Assembly (NCBI GenBank): GCA_045546255.1
Contig: JAZQCK010000078.1
Coordinates: 5,576 to 69,575, forward strand
Length of the DNA: 64,000 nucleotides
Reading direction: 5' to 3'
Source: RGIG5612 sp045546255
GTDB lineage: Bacteria; Bacillota; Clostridia; Lachnospirales; Lachnospiraceae
Below the pieces are notes generated by a model. The model did not search any database, had not been told where the DNA came from, and worked only from the letters and a program-made list of their open reading frames with translations. Made by a program: the position numbers and the translations under genes. Below are positions 33,294 through 41,871 of the stretch, one piece after another (positions within the stretch are counted from its first letter, which is position 1; each line of letters begins with the position of its first letter).

Positions 33294-33308
33294 AATTGTA
33301 TGCCCTGA
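33294..33308 (-). promoter_or_regulatory. Shared promoter motif copy 2
   Basis: AATTGTATGCCCTGA, 29 bases upstream of the LysR-1 start. It differs from the copy at 32285-32299 by one base. Confidence 0.5.
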
Positions 33309-33427
33309 GATATTAAGAAAAGTCAGAATCAGTCAGAAAATCCTCAAGGTAAAACTCGCTTCAAAAATCTTATTACTTTAAGAAACTACCCACATAAAAA
33401 ATAGTAGCATAGCAGTTTTTGAACTTC

Positions 33428-33445
33428 AACAACTTTTTGGTTGTT
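33428..33445. promoter_or_regulatory. Dyad operator candidate 4 (AACAAC-N6-GTTGTT)
   Basis: The strongest copy: AACAAC TTTTTG GTTGTT, with six bp in each arm, centred in the LysR-1/CocE divergent gap. Confidence 0.7.
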
Positions 33446-33608
33446 ACCTCCGGGTTCTAAATGATGTTTCCATATGCCGGAGTTCTTTAATACAATCAAA
33501 TCAAACAAAGGGATAACTCTGTGTTTGTGTGCGGAAAACGCAAGAAAAATACATAGAGAAACAGCCTTTAGGTAGTTTATTAACAGCAAAGAAATTGAGG
33601 TGAACAGA

Positions 33609-35369
33609 TTGGAAAAAGAGATTATTTGGATACCTGAAGACTTTGACGGCGAAACAATCGAAGTTGCTTACCGTAAAGGTGTTCCGGGTAAGACCAAAGA
33701 AGAGATGGAGGCGATGATCGCCAGAGGCGAACGTCCGCACCTCTTCAACTTCTGCGGAAAACTGAATCCGAGAACCTACAGCCCGGAAGAAGGGATCATC
33801 TGCATGCAGGACGTTGCTACAACGCTCCGTGACGGCACGGTGATCTATTCTGATATCTATATGCCGGACGAACCTGGTAAGAAATTTCCTCTTCTGATCT
33901 CCTGGAGCCCGTTCTCAAAAAGACCGGCAGAGGGAATGCAGGAGTGGAAACTGATGGGAGTTCCGCCAGGAACTGTATCAGAAATGTCAAAATTTGAATC
34001 CACCGACCCGGGCTACTGGTGCCATATCGGCTATGCCGTAGCAAACGTTGACCCGAGAGGTGTTGGTAACTCCGAAGGAAATGTAGAGCAGTATGGTCCG
34101 CAGGGCGCGCGCGATGGTTATGATTACATCGAGTGGGCAGCGGAGCAGGACTGGTGCTCCGGCAAGATCGCTCTTTTTGGAAACTCCGGTGTTGCAATGA
34201 GCGCAGCAAGAATCGCAGCTGAACAGCCGCCTCATCTGACCTGCGTAGCTCTCTGGGAGCTTACAGCTGATATGTACAGAGAGTCCTTAGCAGTCGGCGG
34301 TATCATGGCTCCTTCCTTCAATGAAGATATCCTTGCAGGTATCGCCTGCAAAAACTACATCGAGGATCTTCCTACGATGGCAGCAAAATATCCGATGATG
34401 AACAAATACTGGGAGAGCAAGATCGTAAAATGGAATCAGATCCGTATTCCTACTTACGTTTGCTCCGGCTGGTGCCATATCCACCTTCGCGGATCTTTAG
34501 AGACTTTCCGTCGTATCCGCTCCGGTAAGAAATGGCTCCGTGCCCACAGAGAATTCGAGTGGCCGGATACATACGACAGAGATAACGTAGCGGATCTTAC
34601 CGCATTCTATGATCGTTATCTGAAGAATGTCAGAAACGGCTGGGAGTTCACTCCGAAGGTACGTGTCGACGTTATGGATGCATATGATTATGACTATGCA
34701 GTCAAACGTGTTGAAGATAACTGGCCGATCAAGAGAACCGAGTATAAGAAGATCTATCTGGATGCTTCTAATATGGGAACAAGCCTTGAGCAGCCGTTCG
34801 AAAAAGAAGCAGAAGTTTCTTATGATCCGATGAAAGAAACTGTCATCTTTGATTATAAGTTCGAAGAAGACACTGAGATCACCGGCTACATGAAACTGAA
34901 ACTGTATTGCGAGTGCCGCGGCTATGATGATATGGACCTCTTTGTATGGGTTAAGAAGAACGGCGTAAATGGCGAGCATATCCCGGTCTACGCTATGCAT
35001 GAGCCATATAGAGGCGCATGGGGATACATGAGAGTTTCCCACAGAGAGCTTGATGAGAAGATGGCAACCGACTTCCAGCCGGTACAGTCCCACAAGAATC
35101 TCCAGAAGCTTTCTCCGGGCGAGATCGTTCCGGTCGAGATCGAAATGTATCCGCACAGCCGTATCTGGCATAAAGGCGAGACCCTTCGCATTGAGGTTAC
35201 CGGCCGTTTCGTAAAATCCGACTGGTTCGAAGATCCGAAGGTCAACATCGCGTCGGATAACGGCGATGGAATCCATGTCTTCCATACAGGCGGACAGTAT
35301 GATTCCTTCCTGCAGATCCCTGTGATCCCGCCGAAATACACGGCTGGAGATTACGTTTACAGAGGCTAA
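33609..35369 (+). CDS. CocE/NonD-type alpha/beta hydrolase (X-Pro dipeptidyl-peptidase-like)
   Basis: 586 residues. The N-terminal hydrolase core has DVATTLRDGTVIYSDIYMPD near 65, the oxyanion/strand segment VANVDPRGVGNSEG near 145, and the nucleophile elbow IALFGNSGVAMSA near 190 (GNSGVA replaces the commoner GxSYxG, Ser retained). The C-terminal jelly-roll PepX_C domain follows (YKFEEDTEITGYMKLKLY near 418, YPHSRIWHKGETLRIEV near 512). Family members cleave esters or amides (cocaine esterase, cephalosporin acylases). No signal peptide, so it is cytosolic. Start TTG 33609 with GAGGTG at 6 bases is preferred over GTG 33600. It probably removes a side chain from the pathway substrate (inference). 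Confidence 0.82.
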   Translation: MEKEIIWIPEDFDGETIEVAYRKGVPGKTKEEMEAMIARGERPHLFNFCGKLNPRTYSPEEGIICMQDVATTLRDGTVIYSDIYMPDEPGKKFPLLISWSPFSKRPAEGMQEWKLMGVPPGTVSEMSKFESTDPGYWCHIGYAVANVDPRGVGNSEGNVEQYGPQGARDGYDYIEWAAEQDWCSGKIALFGNSGVAMSAARIAAEQPPHLTCVALWELTADMYRESLAVGGIMAPSFNEDILAGIACKNYIEDLPTMAAKYPMMNKYWESKIVKWNQIRIPTYVCSGWCHIHLRGSLETFRRIRSGKKWLRAHREFEWPDTYDRDNVADLTAFYDRYLKNVRNGWEFTPKVRVDVMDAYDYDYAVKRVEDNWPIKRTEYKKIYLDASNMGTSLEQPFEKEAEVSYDPMKETVIFDYKFEEDTEITGYMKLKLYCECRGYDDMDLFVWVKKNGVNGEHIPVYAMHEPYRGAWGYMRVSHRELDEKMATDFQPVQSHKNLQKLSPGEIVPVEIEMYPHSRIWHKGETLRIEVTGRFVKSDWFEDPKVNIASDNGDGIHVFHTGGQYDSFLQIPVIPPKYTAGDYVYRG

Positions 35370-35381
35370 GAAAAAATGAAT

Positions 35382-35451
35382 GGAGACAGGGGACGGGTCT
35401 CTGTCTCCAAGATAAATAAAAAAAGGAGACAGAGAACCGTCCCCTGTCTCC
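35382..35451. repeat. REP/RAYT-type double palindrome
   Basis: Two 27-base arms, 35382-35408 and 35425-35451, are reverse complements of each other except for one base. Each arm is itself a palindrome, GGAGACAG...CTGTCTCC. The core GGGACGG-TCTCTGTC is a word I recognise from repeat elements mobilised by Y1 REP-associated transposases in Firmicutes and other phyla. No transposase is in the window. It may also act as a strong hairpin between the hydrolase gene and the next gene. Confidence 0.8.
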
Positions 35452-35476
35452 AATGTAACAAAGAGAGGAGAAATTT

Positions 35477-35731
35477 ATGAGCGAAACCTACGGTGGTGGA
35501 GTTTACGAAGAAAAATTCGAATTTCCATTATTAAAACTCGTTCGTGAGAAAGCGGAAGAGCTGGACATCAGCTACCATGACGCTTTAAATCTCGTAAAAC
35601 CGGACTACGTACGGACCTGCAGATATGGTGATGAAGAATATGAAAATGAAGAGATCGCCAAATTCGAAAAGGTCACGGAAGAGACGATTGCGAACTGGGA
35701 CAAATTTATGAAAGAAAGGGAGGGCAAATAA
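35477..35731 (+). CDS. Small unknown acidic protein, 84 residues
   Basis: Starts MSETYGGGVYEEKFEFPLLK and ends KFMKEREGK. It is charged, with no Cys and no membrane segment, and predicted largely helical. ATG 35477 follows AGAGAGGAG. Its last codons (GAGGGCAAATAA) provide the ribosome site of the following FAD gene, whose ATG abuts the stop. Only the left module has this gene. It could be a third subunit or assembly factor of the AprA-like complex; I do not recognise the family. Confidence 0.75.
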   Translation: MSETYGGGVYEEKFEFPLLKLVREKAEELDISYHDALNLVKPDYVRTCRYGDEEYENEEIAKFEKVTEETIANWDKFMKEREGK

Positions 35732-37435
35732 ATGATCACAAAACCGAATGCTCAAGATGTGAAAGTTTATGAGTGCGACTTCCTTGTCGTAGGTGGTGGC
35801 GATGCCGGATGTTCCGCAGCGATCGAAGCAGCTGAAAATGGTGTCAAGACCATCATCCTTGAAAAAGCAAACACCGCAAGAAGCGGACACTCTGGAATGG
35901 GTATGGACCATGTTATGGACTTCCCAAGAGAAGGTGTCAGCAATTTAGATTATGTGAAGTTCTTTATGGGACGCCATGAACTCCTTGGCGGACCTGGAGC
36001 TTTAATGAACCCGAACGTTGGCTATATCCTCGGCGCTAAGAGCTGGTGGGCTCTGGACAAGATGAACAAATGGGGATATCCGATGCGCTGGGAAGATACT
36101 GATGATTATCACTGGGTACGTAACGGATGGTTCGGCAAGAAGATCATGATCGGTGTTCATTGGCTGGATGTAAAACCGGCAATGGCAAAGAAATGTAAAG
36201 AAGTCGGTGTTCAGACTCTGAACAGAACCATGATGGTCGATCTGCTGACTGACAAGAACGGTAAAGTCTGCGGCGCAACTGCATTCAACGTACGTACCGG
36301 TGAATTCTGTGTCATCAAAGCAAAAGCAGTTATGGTATCCACCTGTAACCTGGCTAGAAACTATACTTCCGAGACTCCGATGCACTGGAAATACAAAATG
36401 CGTTTCCACGGACATCCGGGCAGCATCTCCGGTGATGGTTTCAATGCTTGCTATAAAGTCGGCGCTGGCCTTTGCAACATGGATATTGCAACGAACTGGA
36501 ACTATCGTATCCGTGATGATATCTCTCTTCCGTTTGGCTCTATCGACCATGGTGATGGTATCCGTGGTCAGTGGATGAACGCGAAAGGCGAAGCAATCCC
36601 GTTCCCGACAGCAAAAATGTATGACGAGATTGAGAAAGCCGGCTTAGATCCGATCTATTGCACAATCGAGCATTTCAATGATATTTATCAGAAGAGAAAT
36701 GAAATCTGCATCGCAGATGAGCGTTTCGTTTCCCTGTATCTGGCAGAGCAGAGAGGCTTCAATCCGAAGACTCACCGTTATGAGCTGATGGAAAACAGAC
36801 GTTTCGGTTTCTATGGTCTTTCCGGTGTTTATACAGATGAGAACTTCAAGACCGATGTAGAAGGCCTTTACTGCGGTGGTGACACTGTGTTAGGTCTTGG
36901 CGGATGCGGATCTGCCTGCATCAGCGGTATCATCGTCGGAAACCAGATGAAAGATTACTGCGCAACCGCTCCGGAACCGGAGATCGATATGGCTCATGTT
37001 CAGGATGTGATCGATGAAGTTTATGCACCGCTTTATGAAGAAGACGGTACAGAGCCAATGGAAATGGAAAGCTCCATCCGCTATATCAACGATCGTTATG
37101 TCGGAATGCATATTTCTGAAGGTAAGTTAAAAGAGGGTCTTAAGAGACTTGGTTCCCTCAAAGAACATTTCATGCCGCATCTGATGGCAAAGACTCCTCA
37201 CGACCTTATGAGATGCATCGAAGTCCGCAACATCTTTGACGGCAGCGTTCTTCACTTCAGAGCCTGCATGGAAAGAAAAGAATCCCGCGGTAACTTCTTA
37301 AGAAACGATTATCCGGAAAGAAATCCGGAAAACGATAACCACATTTCTGTCTGCCGTCTGGTTGACGGAAAAGACACCATCGAACTGATGCGCGCACCGG
37401 AGCTGAAACCGGAATACTTAGAGGAGGGCAAATAA
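35732..37435 (+). CDS. AprA-like FAD flavoprotein subunit (Apr-1)
   Basis: 567 residues. FAD-binding motif LVVGGGDAGCSAAIEAAENG at about 15-34. In ARSGHSGMGMDHV near 50, the position of the covalent-FAD histidine of FrdA/SdhA is a glycine, as in AprA, so FAD should be non-covalent. GLYCGGDTVLGLGGCGSACISG (about 377-398) forms the second FAD contact. The C-terminal MRCIEVRNIFDGSVLHFRACMERKESRGNFLRNDYP (about 491-526) is the AprA/FrdA tail. It is followed one base later by a 2[4Fe-4S] ferredoxin, as aprA is by aprB. No ATP sulfurylase, sulfite reductase or qmo gene is near, so the substrate is probably not APS. Near-identical paralogue at 44161. Confidence 0.85.
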   Translation: MITKPNAQDVKVYECDFLVVGGGDAGCSAAIEAAENGVKTIILEKANTARSGHSGMGMDHVMDFPREGVSNLDYVKFFMGRHELLGGPGALMNPNVGYILGAKSWWALDKMNKWGYPMRWEDTDDYHWVRNGWFGKKIMIGVHWLDVKPAMAKKCKEVGVQTLNRTMMVDLLTDKNGKVCGATAFNVRTGEFCVIKAKAVMVSTCNLARNYTSETPMHWKYKMRFHGHPGSISGDGFNACYKVGAGLCNMDIATNWNYRIRDDISLPFGSIDHGDGIRGQWMNAKGEAIPFPTAKMYDEIEKAGLDPIYCTIEHFNDIYQKRNEICIADERFVSLYLAEQRGFNPKTHRYELMENRRFGFYGLSGVYTDENFKTDVEGLYCGGDTVLGLGGCGSACISGIIVGNQMKDYCATAPEPEIDMAHVQDVIDEVYAPLYEEDGTEPMEMESSIRYINDRYVGMHISEGKLKEGLKRLGSLKEHFMPHLMAKTPHDLMRCIEVRNIFDGSVLHFRACMERKESRGNFLRNDYPERNPENDNHISVCRLVDGKDTIELMRAPELKPEYLEEGK

Positions 37436-37436
37436 A

Positions 37437-37637
37437 ATGAAAGTTGTAAAGATCGAAAATGATAAGTGCATTAAATGCATGAAGTGCTACGACAATTGCC
37501 CGGAAGATGTTCTTGCAGTGAACGAAGAAGGATATCCGTACCTGAAGTATGACGGCGAGTGCTGGTTCTGCGGCATCTGCTGGATGAATTGTCCAAAACG
37601 TTGTATTGAATTAAGACTGCCGGCATCACTCTGGTAG
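37437..37637 (+). CDS. AprB-like 2[4Fe-4S] ferredoxin subunit, 66 residues (Fd-1)
   Basis: Two cluster motifs: CIKCMKCYDNCPEDVL (about 11-26) and CWFCGICWMNCPKRC (about 42-56), each C-x2-C-x2-C-x3-CP. It lacks the C-terminal tail of true AprB (about 150 residues). Start ATG 37437, one base after Apr-1; the ribosome site GGAGGGC lies in the final codons of Apr-1, so the two are translationally coupled and probably form a 1:1 complex. The copy at 45859 differs at only two residues. Confidence 0.93.
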   Translation: MKVVKIENDKCIKCMKCYDNCPEDVLAVNEEGYPYLKYDGECWFCGICWMNCPKRCIELRLPASLW

Positions 37638-37652
37638 GAAAGGAGAAATTAT

Positions 37653-38666
37653 ATGAAAATTGTTGCTTTAACAGCAGGAAGAAGAAACGCAAACTGCGAG
37701 ATCTTCACAATCGAAGCGCTGAACGCTGCAAAAGAGATGGGCGCTGAAGTTGAGATGATCCGTATGCTGGATCTTGAGATCCATTCCTGCGCAGTCTGCT
37801 GGCCTTGCCCGGTTATCATGAAGGGCGCAGAGCACTGCATTTATAAGGATGATGCTGCTTGGCTTTATAATAAGCTGTTTGACGCAGACGGATTCCTTCT
37901 TGCAGCTCCTTGCTATTCCCTGACGCCTCCGGGACAGCTGATCGCGATCCGTGACCGTATCATGGGACCGAGAGTTGATATTGCCTGCAACTGGAAAATG
38001 AAACAGATGGTGAAGAACGACCTGACAGACAAATTCGGCGATATGGAAATTGACGAGCGTATCTTCCGCCGTAAAGTCGGTGCGATGATCTCTGTCGGCG
38101 GCGCTACCACAGAGCACTGGGTATCCCTTTGCTTAGCTTCTATGCAGACCTTAATGTTCCCGGCACAGTTCAATGTCTGTGACCAGATGAATGTGACCGG
38201 TGTTGCAGAAGACGGCGCAGCAACCCTCTTCCCGGAACTCTTAGAGCAGGCAAGACAGCTTGGCAGAAATATGGTTAAGAGTTTCGAAGTAGATGTTCCG
38301 TATGAGCTGAACGATGCGATCGATCACAAGAAACCGTATTATGGACCGGAAGGCTATTGCCCGATGTGCCATCAGAACCTGATGATGTTCTATCCGGATT
38401 CTGATAAGGTTTCCTGCGCAATCTGCGGTATCGACGGAAAAGTAAGTGTGGAAGATGGAAAAGTTAAATTCACATTTACTGAAGAGGAAATGAGCCACTC
38501 CAGACACCTGTTCCAGGGTCTGAAAGACCATGATGATGAAGTCTTTGAAGTCGGAAAAACGATCAAAGATAAACTTCCTCAGATTCAGGAGAACAGAAAG
38601 TCTTACAAGCCGCTTGAGAAGGAATTCCTGATCAAGCCGCCGAGCAAACAGCCGAAACAGGCGTAA
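37653..38666 (+). CDS. ISF-like flavoprotein with C-terminal ribbon (ISF-2)
   Basis: 337 residues, same architecture as ISF-1. N-terminal MKIVALTAGRRNANCEIF; Cys cluster CAVCWPCPVIMKGAEHC (C-x2-C-x2-C-x9-C, about 48-64), a near-match to the compact [4Fe-4S] motif of iron-sulfur flavoproteins; FMN loop LLAAPCYSLTPPGQLIAIRDR near 87; VGAMISVGGATTEHWVSL near 141. C-terminal ribbon CPMCHQNLMM...CAICGIDG near 235-259. RBS AAAGGAG. It follows Fd-1 by 15 bases and precedes a symporter. Expected to bind FMN and pass electrons to Fd-1/Apr-1 (inference). Confidence 0.85.
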   Translation: MKIVALTAGRRNANCEIFTIEALNAAKEMGAEVEMIRMLDLEIHSCAVCWPCPVIMKGAEHCIYKDDAAWLYNKLFDADGFLLAAPCYSLTPPGQLIAIRDRIMGPRVDIACNWKMKQMVKNDLTDKFGDMEIDERIFRRKVGAMISVGGATTEHWVSLCLASMQTLMFPAQFNVCDQMNVTGVAEDGAATLFPELLEQARQLGRNMVKSFEVDVPYELNDAIDHKKPYYGPEGYCPMCHQNLMMFYPDSDKVSCAICGIDGKVSVEDGKVKFTFTEEEMSHSRHLFQGLKDHDDEVFEVGKTIKDKLPQIQENRKSYKPLEKEFLIKPPSKQPKQA

Positions 38667-38672
38667 GCTTAG

Positions 38673-38739
38673 CGGGTAAAGGCGCTTCGTAACTAAGTTT
38701 TTACCCGGAGAAGAGAGGGGTTTCCTTTCTCTTCTCCGG
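38673..38739 (+). other. Alternative hairpins between ISF-2 and the symporter
   Basis: CGGGTAAA (38673-38680) can pair with TTTACCCG (38700-38707). Overlapping its 3' arm, a stem of 16 pairs (38705-38720 with 38724-38739, CCGGAGAAGAGA core, loop TTT) can form instead. No U-tract follows. It is possibly a processing or attenuation structure adjusting symporter expression. Confidence 0.5.
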
Positions 38740-38780
38740 AAGAGAATTACATTTTAGTTTTATTGAGAGAGGGAAAAATT

Positions 38781-40214
38781 ATGGAAAACACTCAAAAAAT
38801 GAAATGGTACCACCATTTGGGGTACGCTCTTGGTGAGATGAGCTACACAATTGAGAATACCTTCGTAGCTTCCTACATGGTTCTCTATTTCACCACAACG
38901 ATCGGTATCCCGGCACTTACCATTGGTACACTGACCCTTGTCTGCCGTATCATCGACGCATTTACCGACCTTGGATTCGGTATGTTGGCTGACCGTACGA
39001 AGAAGAATAAGATGGGTAAATTTAAACCATGGTATGTCGGTTCATTGATCCCGACGGCAGTCTCCTTCGTTTTGGTATTTACCGTTCCGGGCGGAATCGG
39101 CATAGGAAGTGCAGCAGCAATTCTTTGGGCATACATCATGTACATCCTCTTTGGTTCCATCTTTGCAACGGTCAACTATCAGTGGTTATCCGCTCAGACT
39201 GCTGTCTGCACCGATGATCCGAAGGAAAAGAGAACGATGATCACCTGGCGTCATATTGCTATGGCAGTTGCAGGTATCGTTATTTCCTACACAGGTATCA
39301 ACCTGATCCTACTTTTCTCCGGAAACAACCTGATGGAAAGAAAAGGATTCATGTGGACCGCAATTATTATTGCAGGAATCAGCCTTATCCTTGGTATCTA
39401 TTCTGCAGTCACAAGTAAAGAACGTTCCGTTCTGAATCAGTGGGCACAGGATTCCGTAACGACAGATAATCCGGCTCAGAAGCTGAAAATCAAAGACGAG
39501 TTTAAAGTCTTCAAAGGCAACAGAATGCTTTGGGGCGCACTGCTCATCAACCTCTTCAACTTCATGCTGGCAACCGCAACCACAACATTAACATCCTACT
39601 TCTATACCTACTATGTAGGAAATCCGGCTGCAATCGCTACCGTTATGACGATCGCAACGATCGCAGGATCCGCATTCAATATCATTGTTGGACCGATCCT
39701 GACACAGAAGCTCGGAAGAAATGCTCTGTATTTCATCTCCGGTGCAATCGTTGTTATCTGCTGGATCGTTACCTTCCTTGCAATGAAGAGCATCCTTGTA
39801 CTGACCATTGCACAGTGCTTCTTCCAGGCAGGTATCATCCTGTTCAGTAACATCATCTTCCGTTCCATCCCGGATGCAGTTGACTGGGGCGAGTGGAAAT
39901 ACGGCGTTCGTGCTCCTGGTATGATCTCCGCATCCATCTCCTTCTTCCAGAAACTCGGTATGGGTGTTTCTACATTCCTTGTTACCGCAGCTCTTACCTG
40001 GGTTGGATACAAAGAAGGTGCTCTTGAGCAGACCGCAGAGGCTGCAGCAGGCATCCGCGTGATCTATCCGTTGATCCCGACGATCTTCGTTATCCTTTCT
40101 CTGATCGGATTCTTCGTAATTAACTCTGTTAAGAAAGACGAACTGGTTCAGATGAGAAAAGACCTTGACGAGAAACGTGGTCGTGAGTTCGACGCTAAGA
40201 ACGCAATCGTATAA
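38781..40214 (+). CDS. GPH-type cation symporter (MFS_2), copy 1
   Basis: 477 residues with twelve predicted membrane helices. N-terminal MKWYHHLGYALGEMSYTIENTF near 7 and LADRTKKNKMGKFKPWYV near 75 match the glycoside-pentoside-hexuronide:cation symporter loop 2-3 signature. PDAVDWGEWKYGVRAPGM near 366 is the second family signature. RBS GAGAGGG before ATG 38781; an upstream TTG at 38763 is rejected. Substrates of the family include glycosides and conjugates, which fits import of a modified natural product. Paralogue at 47171. Confidence 0.85.
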   Translation: MENTQKMKWYHHLGYALGEMSYTIENTFVASYMVLYFTTTIGIPALTIGTLTLVCRIIDAFTDLGFGMLADRTKKNKMGKFKPWYVGSLIPTAVSFVLVFTVPGGIGIGSAAAILWAYIMYILFGSIFATVNYQWLSAQTAVCTDDPKEKRTMITWRHIAMAVAGIVISYTGINLILLFSGNNLMERKGFMWTAIIIAGISLILGIYSAVTSKERSVLNQWAQDSVTTDNPAQKLKIKDEFKVFKGNRMLWGALLINLFNFMLATATTTLTSYFYTYYVGNPAAIATVMTIATIAGSAFNIIVGPILTQKLGRNALYFISGAIVVICWIVTFLAMKSILVLTIAQCFFQAGIILFSNIIFRSIPDAVDWGEWKYGVRAPGMISASISFFQKLGMGVSTFLVTAALTWVGYKEGALEQTAEAAAGIRVIYPLIPTIFVILSLIGFFVINSVKKDELVQMRKDLDEKRGREFDAKNAIV

Positions 40215-40224
40215 TAAGACCATT

Positions 40225-40263
40225 TGGCGGAGCGGAATTCGTTCCGTTCCGCCGGGTTTTTAC
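40225..40263 (+). terminator. Terminator after symporter 1
   Basis: GGCGGAGCGGAA pairs with TTCCGTTCCGCC (one mismatch pair) around TTCG, then GGGTTTTTA. It closes the Apr-1 operon or attenuates into Frd-2. Confidence 0.8.
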
Positions 40264-40354
40264 AGTAATATCTGCTGAAAGCTGTGGGATGTTGCTGTAA
40301 AAATCCGTAGTGAATTGATATTTTGCAAGAGCTAGCAAAAAGGAGATATATGAT

Positions 40355-41809
40355 ATGAAAACTGAGAAGAAACAATTAGTCGTTATCGCTGCCGGCCCGG
40401 CGGGACTTGCGGCTGCAATCGCAGCTGTTGAAAACGGTTTGGACGCATCCGAGGTCATCGTTCTTGAAAAGACAAAGATGACCGGTGGTACCGCCAACAT
40501 GGGAATGGGACCGCTTGGAATTGAAACCCGCCAGCAGAGAGAGGGCATGATGGGCGTTACGAAGGAAAAAGCCTTCAAGCAGTTCATGACCTATACCCAT
40601 TGGAGAAGCGATTCCTTACTTGTTAAGAAATATATTGATAAATCTGCTGATACGATTGAATGGCTCGAGGGCATGGGCGTTCGCTTTGTTCCGTCCAAGT
40701 TCTATGAGGAGTCGGAAGCAACCTGGCACTATGTCATTCCGGATGAAGGAAGACCGGGACCGCGTGCAGCCGGCACGATGATGCGCCGCATGACAGAACG
40801 CGCCGATGAGATGGGAATCCAGATCCTTCTTGAGACCTGGGCAACCGGACTGCGTAAAGAAGACGGCGTTGTCAATGGCGTTTATGCGACGAATGCAGCA
40901 GGAGAAGAGCTCCTCTTTGAGTGCAAAGCAGCTGTGATCGCGACAGGCGGCTTTGCATCCGATCACGAATTCATGAAAAAATACACCGGCTATACCTATG
41001 GAGTCGATATTTTCTCCTATGAAGGCGATGCTCTGACCGGTGACGGAATCAAGATGGCTTGGGAAGCAGGCGCAGGAAAGACGGAAATGCATATGGAACT
41101 CAACTATCGCATTCCTGATAATATGAACTATTTCTCAATCGATGCGGTTATGCGTCAGCCGAACCTGATGGTCAACCTGTTTGGCGAGCGCTTCTATGAT
41201 GAAGGACAGCTTGGAAACGGTACCTTTACTACGAATGCCATTGATCAGCAGAAAGACAGACGCTGCTGGATCATCATGGATGAGAGCATCAAGAAACGTT
41301 ATGAGAAGAAGGGTCTTGATCTGATCTCCATGGTCCATGGCGCAGATATCATGGATATTTTTGATAAAGATGTTGAGTCAGCTGTTGCAAATAACTATCC
41401 GTATTTTGTAAAGGCAGATACGTTGGAAGAACTCTGCGAAAAGACTGGTATTGATTTAGCAGGCCTTGAGGAAACGATTGAAACCTATAACCATGACTGC
41501 GAAGGCGGAAGAGATACCTTATTCAACAAAGATTACCGCTATATGAAAGCCGTTAAGAAGGCGCCTTATTATGCAGCCTGCTTCTGCGTCGCAGCATATG
41601 GCAGCCTTGGAGGAATCAAGGTGAATCATAAACTGGAAGTCATCACACAGGACTTCGAGACGATTCCAGGTCTTTATGGTGCAGGTACAGATGTCTGCAG
41701 CATCTATGGAGACAGCTATGTCTTCCAGCTTCCGGGCAACACAATGGGATTTGCCTTAAACTCCGGACGTATGGCAGGAGAAAATGCAGCAGATTATATT
41801 CTGGATTAA
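40355..41809 (+). CDS. Soluble FAD oxidoreductase, fumarate-reductase-like (Frd-2)
   Basis: 484 residues, paralogue of Frd-1. The dinucleotide-binding loop reads VVIAAGPAGLAAAIAAVENG: the first glycine of GxGxxG is Ala, unlike Frd-1 (GLGPAG). KMTGGTANMGMGPLGIE near 48, AVIATGGFASDHEFM near 191 and LYGAGTDVCSIYGDSYVFQLPGN near 443 follow. No signal peptide or anchor. RBS AAGGAGAT before ATG 40355. UroD-B follows 62 bases later, mirroring the Frd-1/UroD-A association on the minus strand. Likely a reductase of an activated double bond; the Gly-to-Ala change could be tolerated. Confidence 0.82.
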   Translation: MKTEKKQLVVIAAGPAGLAAAIAAVENGLDASEVIVLEKTKMTGGTANMGMGPLGIETRQQREGMMGVTKEKAFKQFMTYTHWRSDSLLVKKYIDKSADTIEWLEGMGVRFVPSKFYEESEATWHYVIPDEGRPGPRAAGTMMRRMTERADEMGIQILLETWATGLRKEDGVVNGVYATNAAGEELLFECKAAVIATGGFASDHEFMKKYTGYTYGVDIFSYEGDALTGDGIKMAWEAGAGKTEMHMELNYRIPDNMNYFSIDAVMRQPNLMVNLFGERFYDEGQLGNGTFTTNAIDQQKDRRCWIIMDESIKKRYEKKGLDLISMVHGADIMDIFDKDVESAVANNYPYFVKADTLEELCEKTGIDLAGLEETIETYNHDCEGGRDTLFNKDYRYMKAVKKAPYYAACFCVAAYGSLGGIKVNHKLEVITQDFETIPGLYGAGTDVCSIYGDSYVFQLPGNTMGFALNSGRMAGENAADYILD

Positions 41810-41871
41810 CATGTTAAAAAGCTTAAAGAACGATTAGAGTAGAATTTAAATCACGAAAAGGAGAGTAGGAT

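Larger units (their letters stand above)
33266..33608. other. Divergent regulatory region LysR-1/CocE
   Basis: 343 bases without a gene. It contains motif copy AATTGTATGCCCTGA at 33294-33308 and dyad 4 at 33428-33445, placed almost exactly midway (164 bases from each start). It also carries AT-rich stretches typical of two divergent promoters. No terminator is seen. Confidence 0.6.

Noticed and set aside
35382..35451. CRISPR-like interpretation of the 27-base repeats
   Set aside because: Only two copies, in inverted orientation and with a 16-base spacer; this is a palindromic REP-type element, and no cas genes are present.
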